This document shows, one piece after another, positions 35,710 to 43,481 of a DNA stretch of 49,583 bases (the first letter of the stretch is position 1; each line of letters opens with the position of its first letter). Origin of the DNA: Leucobacter sp. PH1c (GTDB lineage: Bacteria > Actinomycetota > Actinomycetes > Actinomycetales > Microbacteriaceae). Both the position numbers and the translations under genes were made by a program. The DNA lies in NCBI RefSeq assembly GCF_000633415.1, contig NZ_AYMV01000026.1:1-49583 (forward strand). The letters are read 5' to 3'. Under the pieces are notes generated by a model. It was not told the origin of the DNA and did no database searches. It saw nothing but the letters and a program-made list of their open reading frames with translations.

Positions 35710-36306
35710 CTACTCCGCGCGGCGCAGGCGCGCGATGAAGTCGGTGACCTGGCCGTTGAGCGTCTCCGCGTTCAAGCGATCCGGGCTCACCACGCGGATC
35801 ACGGTCGCGCCGATGTTCATCATGATGATCTCATCGGCGAGCTGCTCGTCGGAGCGGGGGGAACGGATCTCGCCGTCGGCGCGGCCCTCCGCGAGGTAAC
35901 GGAGGCAGCCCGCCTTCCAGCTGTCGAGGTGCGCGTCGTAGCCGCCCGCGAGCTCGGAGCTGAATGCGCAGCGCTCCCAGAACGAGAGGAGCACTCGGGC
36001 CGCGGTCGCGTCACCCTGCTCGATGGGCAGGGTGAAGCGCATGAACATCTCGAGCGCCGCGATCCCGCGCGCATCGCCGACGTGCGCGAGGAGCCGCTCG
36101 CCGAGGCTCGTGAGCGAGCGCTCGTACGCGCCCTGGATGATCTGATCCTTCCCGCTGAAGTAGTGCTTCAGCGCGCCGTTCGCGAAGCCGGCGCGGCTCG
36201 CGATCTCGCGCATGGTCGCCGCCTCGATCCCGCCCTCGACGATCAACTGCCAGGTCACGTCTACGATTTCGGCGCGACGCTGATCGTGATCGATGATTTT
36301 GGGCAT
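35710..36306 (-). CDS. TetR/AcrR regulator, candidate controller of the 18-bp palindrome
   Basis: The 198-residue protein has a TetR helix-turn-helix (GIEAATMREIASRAGFANGA, ending HYFSGKDQII) and a C-terminal ligand domain with BetI-like traits. The ATG at 36306 follows GAGAGGACA. It begins MPKIIDHDQRRAEIV, nearly the same as the TetR protein at 39220, so the two are paralogues. It is the nearest regulator to the operators at 28067-32476, which makes it the best candidate to bind them. Its own upstream region holds only a weak half-site. Confidence 0.9.
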   Translation of the reverse strand: MPKIIDHDQRRAEIVDVTWQLIVEGGIEAATMREIASRAGFANGALKHYFSGKDQIIQGAYERSLTSLGERLLAHVGDARGIAALEMFMRFTLPIEQGDATAARVLLSFWERCAFSSELAGGYDAHLDSWKAGCLRYLAEGRADGEIRSPRSDEQLADEIIMMNIGATVIRVVSPDRLNAETLNGQVTDFIARLRRAE

Positions 36307-36508
36307 GCCCTGTCCTCTCGCCGGCGTCGGATATCCTCCATTGTAGACGAAAAAACCTGCGCGGCGGCCGGGTGCGCGGCTTGTCGCGGGCTGCACGCCG
36401 CTTGACTCTCCGGGCAGGCCTCGCCGCCGCCGCTCGTGCGCCGCTCGCGGAGCGTGCGAGCCTCAGAGTGGAAACGCGTGCGACGGCGCCGCGTTGGAGA
36501 GGATCCCC

Positions 36509-38086
36509 ATGTCGGCTCAGTCCCCTGCTCATCCCCGCCCGCGGAGCGTCATCGTGGTCGGCGCCGGTTCTGCCGGCTCCGTCATCGCTCGGCGGCTCGC
36601 AGATGCCGGTGTCGAGGTCACCGTGCTCGAGGCGGGCGGCGAGGACACGAACCCCGCGATCCATGACCTCAGCCGCATGGGGGAGCTGTGGCACAGCGCC
36701 GACGACTGGGACTACTTCACGACGCCGCAGCCGGGCGCCGCGGGGCGGCGCATGCACCTGCCGCGCGGCAAGGTGCTCGGCGGCTCGCACGCGCTGAACG
36801 CGATGATCTGGGTGCGCTGCGCTCCCCAGGACTTCGACCACTGGGCCGCACTCGGCAACCCGGGGTGGGCCTGGAACGACGTGCTGCCCGTGTACCGCGA
36901 CATCGAGCGCTTCTCGGGCGGTGCCTCAGAGCTGCGCGGCGGGGACGGCCTGCTCGACGTCACCGACGACTACGCGCTCTCGCCGATCCAGCAGTCCATC
37001 ATCGACGCCGGCGTGCAGGAGGGCCTCGCGCACAATCCCGACTACAACGGGGCCTCGCTCGAGGGCATCTCCCAGCAGCAGATCACCGTGCGCGACGGGG
37101 AACGGCTGAACACCTACATGGCCTATCTCAAGCCGGTGCGGGATCGCGTGACCGTCGAGGTGGGCGTGCGCGTGGACGAGCTTCTGTTCGCCGCGGATCA
37201 GGAGCCCGGCGCGGAGCCGCGGGTGATCGGGGTCCGCGTGACCCAGGCGGGCGAGACGCGCGAGCTGTTCGCCGATGAGGTCGTGCTCGCCGCCGGGGCG
37301 ATCGACTCCCCGCGCGTGCTGCTCCGCTCGGGGATCGGGCCCGCCGAGGAGCTGCGCGGCGTCGGCATCGAGCCCCGCGTCGACCTCCCCGGGGTGGGGA
37401 AGAACCTCCACGACCACTTGCTCTCGCCGGTCATCTTCGAGACGGAGACCCCGGTCGGCCCGCCGCAGTCCGGCGTCTCGGTGACGCAGACCCACCTGTT
37501 CTGGAAGAGCCGGCCCGAGCTCGACCGGCCCGACACGCAGCCCATCAACTTCTCGGTGCCCATGTACGGGGAGAGCCTGGAGCCGCGAAGCGGCGACGGC
37601 TTCTCGCTCATGGCGGGGCTCGTCACGCCGCAGGCGCGCGGCGCGATCACGCTCTCCGGGCCGGGGGCCGACGACCCGATCGAGATCGACCTCGACGCGC
37701 TCGGCCACGACGACGACGTGGCCTCCCTCGTCGCGTCCGTGCGCCAGTGCCGGTCCATCGGGCGGCAGCCCGCGCTCGCCGCTTCCGCGGCCGACGGCGG
37801 TTGGGGCGCGACCGAGGTGTACCCGGGCCCCGAGGTGGGCGACGGCGACGACCTCGTCGAGTACGTGCGTCGCACCGTCGCGACGTACCACCACCAGGTC
37901 GGCACCTGCAAGATGGGCGTCGACGAGCTCGCCGTCGTCTCGCCCAGGCTTGCGGTGCACGGCGTCGCGGGACTCCGGGTGGTCGATGCGTCGATCATGC
38001 CGCGCGTCACCACGGGCAACACGAACGCCCCCGCCGTGCTGATCGGCGAGCAGGGCGCGCGCTTCATCCTCGCGGGCGAGCGCTAG
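36509..38086 (+). CDS. GMC family FAD-dependent oxidoreductase (choline dehydrogenase-like)
   Basis: This 525-residue flavoprotein has the FAD dinucleotide fold VVGAGSAGSVIARRLADAG from residue 15, the GMC signatures GKVLGGSHALNAMIWVR and GAIDSPRVLLRSGIGP, and the active-site YHHQVGTCKMG near the C-terminus. It oxidises a primary alcohol to an aldehyde, possibly to an acid. The ATG at 36509 follows GAGAGG; an in-frame ATG 15 nt earlier is less likely. It lies divergent from the TetR gene. I see no operator of the 18-bp type here. Confidence 0.93.
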   Translation: MSAQSPAHPRPRSVIVVGAGSAGSVIARRLADAGVEVTVLEAGGEDTNPAIHDLSRMGELWHSADDWDYFTTPQPGAAGRRMHLPRGKVLGGSHALNAMIWVRCAPQDFDHWAALGNPGWAWNDVLPVYRDIERFSGGASELRGGDGLLDVTDDYALSPIQQSIIDAGVQEGLAHNPDYNGASLEGISQQQITVRDGERLNTYMAYLKPVRDRVTVEVGVRVDELLFAADQEPGAEPRVIGVRVTQAGETRELFADEVVLAAGAIDSPRVLLRSGIGPAEELRGVGIEPRVDLPGVGKNLHDHLLSPVIFETETPVGPPQSGVSVTQTHLFWKSRPELDRPDTQPINFSVPMYGESLEPRSGDGFSLMAGLVTPQARGAITLSGPGADDPIEIDLDALGHDDDVASLVASVRQCRSIGRQPALAASAADGGWGATEVYPGPEVGDGDDLVEYVRRTVATYHHQVGTCKMGVDELAVVSPRLAVHGVAGLRVVDASIMPRVTTGNTNAPAVLIGEQGARFILAGER

Positions 38087-38094
38087 CCGTTCCT

Positions 38095-38129
38095 GCTCCG
38101 GGCCCGGCTAGTCGCCGAGCGCCCGGAGC
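38095..38129. terminator. Convergent hairpin between the GMC and FGE genes
   Basis: GCTCCGGGC (38095-38103) pairs with GCCCGGAGC (38121-38129) around a 17-nt loop, overlapping the last codons of the FGE gene. It may terminate the GMC transcript. Confidence 0.4.
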
Positions 38130-39223
38130 GGGAGCAGGGGGCGGCGGGGGTCCTCGCGGAGCGAGACCGTGCGGAACCCCGCGTTGCCCATCGTCGAGTC
38201 CGGCGTGTTCCGCGAGCGCCCGGCGTTGCGGAAGCGGTTGCAGTACGACGGATGGCAGAGGTAGCTGCCGCCGCGCAGCACGCGCTCGCGCGCCGTCGCG
38301 GGGCCGCGCGGGTCGTGCGCCACGTGGCGCTCGTACGCGTCGGCGGCGAAGCCGTCGGCGCACCACTCCCACACGTTCCCCACGGTCTGGAAGAGTCCAT
38401 AGCCGTTCGGTGCGTAGTGCGCGGCGGGCGCGGTGCCGATCCAGCCGTCCGCCGCGGAATTGTGCGCGGGGAAGGTACCCTGCCACACGTTCGCCCGCCA
38501 CACCCCGTCGCTGCCGTCGATCGGGGCATCGCCCCAGGGGAATCGCGCGCCGTCGATGCCGCCCCGGGACGCGGCCTCCCACTCCGCCTCGGTGGGGAGC
38601 CTGCGTCCCGCCCAGGCGCAGTAGGCCTGGGCGTCGTGCCAGCTGATGTGGACGGCCGGGTGGGAGGGGTCAGCCTGGGCCGCGTGCGAGGCCGGGCCCG
38701 CGGGGGTGCGAAAGTCGGCGCCGCGCACCGAGATCCACCACGGCACCCCGGGGACGGGGCCGACGATCGCTTCGCTCGGGGCGTCGACGAGGAGGTGGAA
38801 CACGGCGGAGACGCCGAAGCGCTCAGCGTCACTCACGTAGCCGGTCTCGGCGGCGAAGCGGGCGAACTGCGCGGTGGTCACGGCGGTCGCGTCGATCTCG
38901 AAGGCGTCGAGCGTGACCTCGTGGAGCGGGCGCTCGCCGTCCGCGGCGAGCCCGTCGCCCTGCGCGTCCCCCATGGTGAAGCTGAGGGCCGGCACTCGGC
39001 ACTGCGCGATCTCGTGCCGCGCGCGGCCGGCCGGGGCGCCTGCGTGGCCCGCCGGGGCGCCTGCGTGGCCCGCCGGGGGGCCTGCATGGCCGGCCGGCCG
39101 CGGGGGTGCCGGCGGGAAAGCTGTGGCAGCGGTGGCGTCGCGGGGCGGCGGGTCGTCCTGCCCGAGCGCATCGCGCGCTGGCGCGCAGCAGGCGTGGCGG
39201 TGCTGTGGCGCGTCGCCCGTCAT
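38108..39223 (-). CDS. Formylglycine-generating enzyme (sulfatase-modifying factor)
   Basis: The 371-residue protein belongs to the aerobic FGE/SUMF1 family, which converts the Cys of a CxPxR motif in sulfatases to formylglycine. The copper-binding Cys323 and Cys328 lie in RGGSYLCHPSYCNRFR, with NGYGLFQTVGNVWEWC and RLPTEAEWEAASRGG also typical. The N-terminus has the ACCAP motif, then a PAG-repeat linker (about residues 43-68) before the fold starts near residue 78. No signal peptide is seen, so it works in the cytoplasm. It overlaps tetR by 4 bp and its client is most likely the sulfatase at 43482. Confidence 0.95.
   Translation of the reverse strand: MTGDAPQHRHACCAPARDALGQDDPPPRDATAATAFPPAPPRPAGHAGPPAGHAGAPAGHAGAPAGRARHEIAQCRVPALSFTMGDAQGDGLAADGERPLHEVTLDAFEIDATAVTTAQFARFAAETGYVSDAERFGVSAVFHLLVDAPSEAIVGPVPGVPWWISVRGADFRTPAGPASHAAQADPSHPAVHISWHDAQAYCAWAGRRLPTEAEWEAASRGGIDGARFPWGDAPIDGSDGVWRANVWQGTFPAHNSAADGWIGTAPAAHYAPNGYGLFQTVGNVWEWCADGFAADAYERHVAHDPRGPATARERVLRGGSYLCHPSYCNRFRNAGRSRNTPDSTMGNAGFRTVSLREDPRRPLLPLRALGD
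39027..39089 (-). repeat. Three 21-bp repeats coding the FGE Pro-Ala-Gly linker
   Basis: Units at 39027-39047, 39048-39068 and 39069-39089 share CCCGCCGGGGCGCCTGCGTGG with few changes and encode seven-residue AGHAGAP-like steps. The length is a multiple of three, so unit gain or loss keeps the frame. Confidence 0.7.
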
Positions 39224-39825
39224 GCGCGGGCCTCGCAGGGGCGGAAGCTGTCGAGCAGGGCTTCGAGGCTCGCGCTGAGCTTCTCGTCGCTCGCCGCGTC
39301 CGGCACGAGGACGGCGAGCATCTGCCACCCGGCGTTCCGCGCGGAGACCTCCTCGATCGCGATCTCGAGGTCGAGGTCGGCGCGGAGTTCGCCGTCCTCC
39401 GCGGCCTCGGTGAGGAAGCGCCGGATGAGCCCGCGGCGGCGCACGATCGCCTCGGTGTGGATCTCGCGGAGGGCCTCGTCCTGCGCCGCGCGGTCCCAGA
39501 ACGAGAGCACGACGCGCGACTTCTCGGCGCCGATCCCCGCGAAGGGGAGGAGCACGTGCGACATCTCCCGGAGTGCATCGAGGCCGCGGATGCCGCCCAC
39601 GCGGCGGAGCGTCTCCGCGTGGGAGGTGTTGAACACCTGCAGGTACGCCGCGGTGAGGAGGCTCTTCTTGTCGGGGAAGTAGCGCGCGAGCGCGCCGTGG
39701 GCGTACCCGATCTCCGCGGCGATCCCGCGCATGGTGACCCGGTCGAAGCCGTCCCGGATGATGATCCGCGTCACCGCCTGCACGATCTCCGCGCGCCGCT
39801 CGTCGTGATCGACAATCTTGGGCAT
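39220..39825 (-). CDS. TetR/AcrR regulator of the sulfatase module
   Basis: This 201-residue protein begins MPKIVDHDERRAEIVQAV and has a TetR helix-turn-helix (VTMRGIAAEIGYAHGALARY). It is a paralogue of the TetR at 35710. The ATG at 39825 is preceded by GGAGGTG; upstream in-frame codons run through the operators. It is transcribed with the FGE gene, with a 4-bp overlap, and divergent from the importer. It probably binds the GTGA/TCAC palindromes at 39917 and 39962. Confidence 0.92.
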   Translation of the reverse strand: MPKIVDHDERRAEIVQAVTRIIIRDGFDRVTMRGIAAEIGYAHGALARYFPDKKSLLTAAYLQVFNTSHAETLRRVGGIRGLDALREMSHVLLPFAGIGAEKSRVVLSFWDRAAQDEALREIHTEAIVRRRGLIRRFLTEAAEDGELRADLDLEIAIEEVSARNAGWQMLAVLVPDAASDEKLSASLEALLDSFRPCEARA

Positions 39826-39902
39826 CTCCGCACCTCCCTGGTGACTCGATCCTAGGAGAGCCGGGGCGCTGCGGGCGGGGAGCGCCCCGAAAATCTCCAA
39901 CT

Positions 39903-39929
39903 GGTGATTAAACGTTATCACCCTGTGAT
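39903..39929. promoter_or_regulatory. Operator 1 of the sulfatase module
   Basis: ATCAC-CCT-GTGAT (39917-39929) is a perfect palindrome, and a further GGTGAT half-site (39903-39908) pairs with ATCACC (39917-39922). It lies nearer the tetR-FGE start. Confidence 0.55.
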
Positions 39930-39961
39930 CTTCGGGCGCGGGTGCGGGGCATATTCTTTAG

Positions 39962-39975
39962 TCACCGTTTGGTGA
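39962..39975. promoter_or_regulatory. Operator 2 of the sulfatase module
   Basis: TCACC-GTTT-GGTGA is a perfect palindrome next to an AT-rich patch that may hold the importer -10. It uses the same GTGA/TCAC half-sites as operator 1, about 45 bp centre to centre. Confidence 0.55.
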
Positions 39976-40031
39976 TTTTAAATCGTGGCGGCTCGTCCGA
40001 GCCGACCCCGGAGCGACGAAGGAGTCGACCC

Positions 40032-41051
40032 ATGAACACACGTACTCGGACGCTGCGGGCCGCGGCGCTCGTCGCCGCAGCGGCCCTCGCCCTCGCCGGC
40101 TGCTCGGCCGCCTCCTCGGGCTCGGGCGAGGGCTCCGGTGCGGGCGCTGGCGCCGGGGGTGGCACGCAGACGCTGCGCGTCGCGACGATCGGGCTGACCT
40201 CCGATGGCAGCCTCCTCACGGGGATCGCGCAGGGCTTCTTCGCGGAGGAGGGGCTCGATATCGAGACCTCGATCGTGGCCAATCCGCCCGCCGGCCTCGC
40301 TGCCGCGCAGGGCGGCCAGGTCGACATCGCCTACTCGCCGAGCATCCCGCTCCTGAACGCGCTCAGCCAGGGCGTCGAGCTCCGCGTCGTCGGCGCTGCC
40401 GACGGCTACCCGGCCGAGCCCGTCGCCGACGCGGAGTCCGCGGCGTTCGACGACACGGGGCTCTTCGCCGCCGTGGGCAGCGGCATCGAGCGGGTCGCGG
40501 ATCTCGCCGGGAAGACGATCGCCGTGCCCGCCCGCAACGCGCAGTTGGAGGTGGTGATCGCCGGCGAGCTCGAGGACGCGGGCATCGACCCCGCCACGGG
40601 CGTGAACTGGGTGGTGCTCGACTTCACCTCGGCTGTCTCGGCGCTCGAGAGCGGCAAGGTGGACGCCGCCGGTCTCGTGAGCCCGTTCACGAGCGAGGCG
40701 GAGACGGCCGGGGCACGCCAGCTCGCCGCCCCCTCGATCGGCTTCTTCGAGACCGGTGCGACGGGCCTCTGGGTGACCGGCGCGCAGACGCTCGAGCGCA
40801 AGGCCGATGCCGTCGCGGCGTTCCAGCGCGCCATCGTGAAGTCGAACGCGTACGCGACTGCCCACCCGGACGAGGCGATCCAGGCCGGGCTCGACGCGAC
40901 GGACTCGCCGCTCGCGATCGCCGATGTGAAGGTGCCTGTCTGGCCCGGGGCCGTGCTGCCCGAGGACCTCGCCCGCCCGAACGAGAAGATGGCCGCGCTC
41001 GGCTTCCTGCCCGCGCCGCTCGATCTCGACGGCGTCATCGTCTCCGAGTAG
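40032..41051 (+). CDS. ABC substrate-binding lipoprotein (SsuA/TauA/AtsR type)
   Basis: The 339-residue protein has a lipoprotein signal ending LAGC (Cys24) and a Ser/Gly-rich linker. The NMT1/TauA-like fold follows: TLRVATIGLTSDGSLL, IAQGFFAEEGLDIE near residue 60, and LAGKTIAVPARNAQLEVVI. Proteins of this group bind sulfonates, sulfate esters, nitrate or pyrimidines. Linkage to a sulfatase and FGE makes a sulfate ester the most likely ligand. The ATG at 40032 follows AAGGAG. Confidence 0.92.
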   Translation: MNTRTRTLRAAALVAAAALALAGCSAASSGSGEGSGAGAGAGGGTQTLRVATIGLTSDGSLLTGIAQGFFAEEGLDIETSIVANPPAGLAAAQGGQVDIAYSPSIPLLNALSQGVELRVVGAADGYPAEPVADAESAAFDDTGLFAAVGSGIERVADLAGKTIAVPARNAQLEVVIAGELEDAGIDPATGVNWVVLDFTSAVSALESGKVDAAGLVSPFTSEAETAGARQLAAPSIGFFETGATGLWVTGAQTLERKADAVAAFQRAIVKSNAYATAHPDEAIQAGLDATDSPLAIADVKVPVWPGAVLPEDLARPNEKMAALGFLPAPLDLDGVIVSE

Positions 41052-41072
41052 CGGAGCAGACGAGACCCACCC

Positions 41073-41852
41073 ATGCACCGCGCATCACTGCTCCGCGCCG
41101 GGACCGGCGCGCTCGGCGTCCTCGTCGCGCTCGCCGCCTGGCAGCTCGCCGCGACCGCCGGTCCGCTCGCGGGCTCGCCGCTGCCGACGGCGGGGGAGGC
41201 GCTCTCGGCGCTCCTCCGCCTCCTCGGCACCGCCGAGGTGTGGACCGCGATCGGGGACACCCTGCTCATGGCGCTCAGCGGGCTCGCGATCGCCGTCGCC
41301 GCAGGCGTCCTCCTCGGCGTCGGCATCGGCGTCTCCCCGCTCGCGATGCACGCCACGCGCGTGCCCCTCGAGTTCCTGAAACCGATCCCGCCGATCGTGA
41401 TCCTCCCCGTCGTCGCCCTCGTGCTCGGCCCGACGGCGGGGATGGGGATCTTCCTCGTCGCGTTCGGCTGCTTCGTGGCGATCGCCGTGCAGACGGCCGC
41501 CGGGGTATTCGACACCGACCCCGTCGCGCGGGCGACGGGCCGCTCCTACGGCATGGGCCGGGCCGAGATCCTCGCCCGCATCGTGCTCCCGAGCGCGCTG
41601 CCCTACATCGGCACGGCCGTGCGCGTCGCCGCGCCCACCGCGCTCATCGTCGCCGTCGTCGCCGGGCTGCTCGGCGGCGGCCCCGGGCTCGGCCAGAGCC
41701 TGTTGCTGTCCCAGCTCACGGGCAACCAGGAGCAGCTGTTCGCCTACGTACTGCTGCTCGGCACCCTCGGGCTCGTCTTCCAGGGGCTGAGCCAGTGGGG
41801 CGAGCGCCGCCTGCTGCACTGGCACCCCCAGTACCGAACGGAGCGCCCCTGA
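41073..41852 (+). CDS. ABC permease (SsuC/TauC type), first
   Basis: This 259-residue protein has six hydrophobic segments and the family features FLKPIPPIVILPVVAL and an ARATGRSYGMGRAEILARIV coupling loop. Its stop shares one base with the next start (TGATG). Two different permeases rather than one suggest a heterodimeric channel. Confidence 0.92.
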   Translation: MHRASLLRAGTGALGVLVALAAWQLAATAGPLAGSPLPTAGEALSALLRLLGTAEVWTAIGDTLLMALSGLAIAVAAGVLLGVGIGVSPLAMHATRVPLEFLKPIPPIVILPVVALVLGPTAGMGIFLVAFGCFVAIAVQTAAGVFDTDPVARATGRSYGMGRAEILARIVLPSALPYIGTAVRVAAPTALIVAVVAGLLGGGPGLGQSLLLSQLTGNQEQLFAYVLLLGTLGLVFQGLSQWGERRLLHWHPQYRTERP

Positions 41853-42688
41853 TGGTCTTCACCTCTTCCATCCCCACGCGCACCCGCGCGGCGCGGCGCC
41901 AGCCTGGGCTCGGCGTCCCGCGCGGGGTGCTCATCGCCGCGGAGATCCTCGTGCCGATCGCGCTGCTCGCGACCTGGTGGTTCGCCTCGGCCGGTTCCAG
42001 CAACGCATTCTTCCCGCCGCTGCAGACGATTCTCGAGCGGCTCCTCGCCGTCGCGCAGACGCCGAAGTTCTGGCTCGACGTGGGCTCCTCGCTCGGCAAC
42101 CTGCTGCTGTCCTTCGCACTCGCGAGCGCCATCGGCGTGCTGCTCGGCGCGGCGCTCGGCCTCGTGCGCCCGCTCGCCTGGTTCGTCGAACCGACGGTCC
42201 ACTTCTTCCGGGCGATCCCGCCCGTCGCACTCGTGCCGATCTTCGTGTCGCTCATCGGCTTCGGGAACGAGACGCGCATCATCTCGATCACGCTCGCCGC
42301 GCTGTTCCCCGTGCTCATCTCGACGATCGACGGAATCCGCGGCGCCGACGAGACGCTCGGCATGGTGACCCGCGTCTACCGGATCGGCTGGGTCGACCGC
42401 GTCTTCGCGGTCACCCTTCCCGCCGCGAGCCCGCGCATCCTCTCGGGGATGCAGGTGGGCCTCATCACCGCGTTCGTCGTGATGATCGCGAGCGAGATGC
42501 TCGGATCGTCGACGGGGCTCGGCGCGTGGACGCTCCTCGCCCAGCAGTCCTTCGCCATCGCGGACATGTGGGCCGGCATCCTCACGCTCGGGGTCATCGG
42601 CTACGCGACGACGGCCCTCTTCACCCTCCTCCGGCGCAGCGTGCTGCGCTGGTACATCGCATCGCAACAGCAGGAGAAGAATCTATGA
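41852..42688 (+). CDS. ABC permease (SsuC/TauC type), second
   Basis: The 278-residue protein resembles the first permease, with HFFRAIPPVALVPIFVSL and the loop GMVTRVYRIGWVDRVFAVTL before SPRILSGMQVG. It would form the membrane channel with the first permease. The start overlaps the previous stop by one base, and the stop overlaps the ATPase start by 4 bp. Confidence 0.92.
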   Translation: MVFTSSIPTRTRAARRQPGLGVPRGVLIAAEILVPIALLATWWFASAGSSNAFFPPLQTILERLLAVAQTPKFWLDVGSSLGNLLLSFALASAIGVLLGAALGLVRPLAWFVEPTVHFFRAIPPVALVPIFVSLIGFGNETRIISITLAALFPVLISTIDGIRGADETLGMVTRVYRIGWVDRVFAVTLPAASPRILSGMQVGLITAFVVMIASEMLGSSTGLGAWTLLAQQSFAIADMWAGILTLGVIGYATTALFTLLRRSVLRWYIASQQQEKNL

Positions 42689-43479
42689 CCAGGATCGCGC
42701 TCAGCGACGCGCCCGTGAGGCTCAGCGTCCAGGGCCTCGCCAAGACCTACGAGACGAAGCGCGGCGGTGTCCCCGTGATCGCCGATCTCACCTTCGACGT
42801 CCGTGCGGGCGAGATCGCCTGCATCGTCGGCCCCTCCGGGATCGGCAAGACGACGCTCCTGAAGTGCCTCACCGGGCTGCAGTCGATCTCCTCGGGCGCC
42901 GCGCGGATCGACGGCGAGCTGATCGACGGCCCGCCCGAGGAGATGGCGCTCGTCTTCCAGGAGTACACGCGCTCCCTCATGCCGTGGCTCACGGTCGAGA
43001 AGAACGTGCGCCTCCCGCTCCGCCACCTCCGTCTCCCCGCAGCCGAGCGGGAGGAGCGCATCGCACAGGCGCTCGCCGCCGTCGGCCTCGCGGGCGCCTG
43101 TGCGAAGTACCCCTGGCAGCTCTCCGGCGGCATGCAGCAGCGCGTCGCCATCGCACGTGCGATCGCCTACCGCCCCGAGGTGCTCGTGATGGATGAGCCG
43201 TTCGCTTCCGTCGACGCGCAGACCCGCTTCGAACTCGAAGACCTCTGCCTGCGCGTGCGCGAGCAATTCGGCATGACGATCGTCGTCGTCACGCACGACA
43301 TCGACGAGGCCGTGTACCTCTCCGACCGCGTCATCGTGCTCGGCGAGCGCCCCGCGCGCGTGACCCGGATCATCGACATCGATCTGGGGGAGGAGCGCGA
43401 CCAGATCGCCTCCCGCGCGCTCCCGCAGTTCGCCGAGCTGCGGAGCGAGATCCTCGCGCTCATCCGGAAGGCCGGCTGA
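42685..43479 (+). CDS. ABC ATPase (SsuB/TauB type)
   Basis: This 264-residue ATPase has Walker [11 protein letters not shown]-loop [12 protein letters not shown], signature [15 protein letters not shown], Walker [13 protein letters not shown] and switch His in [14 protein letters not shown]. It energises the two permeases. The sulfatase gene starts 2 nt after its stop. Confidence 0.94.
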   Translation: MTRIALSDAPVRLSVQGLAKTYETKRGGVPVIADLTFDVRAGEIACIVGPSGIGKTTLLKCLTGLQSISSGAARIDGELIDGPPEEMALVFQEYTRSLMPWLTVEKNVRLPLRHLRLPAAEREERIAQALAAVGLAGACAKYPWQLSGGMQQRVAIARAIAYRPEVLVMDEPFASVDAQTRFELEDLCLRVREQFGMTIVVVTHDIDEAVYLSDRVIVLGERPARVTRIIDIDLGEERDQIASRALPQFAELRSEILALIRKAG

Positions 43480-43481
43480 GC

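Noticed and set aside
20997-36306. Genomic island boundaries around the catabolic block
   Set aside because: No integrase, tRNA, attachment repeat or insertion sequence is visible and base composition does not change noticeably.
36339-36350. Possible sixth copy of the 18-bp operator upstream of tetR (36306)
   Set aside because: Only a TGTAGA half-site is visible; about 8 of 16 positions match, which is not convincing.
36402-36407. TTGACT as a -35 for the GMC oxidoreductase
   Set aside because: No acceptable -10 lies 16-18 nt downstream.
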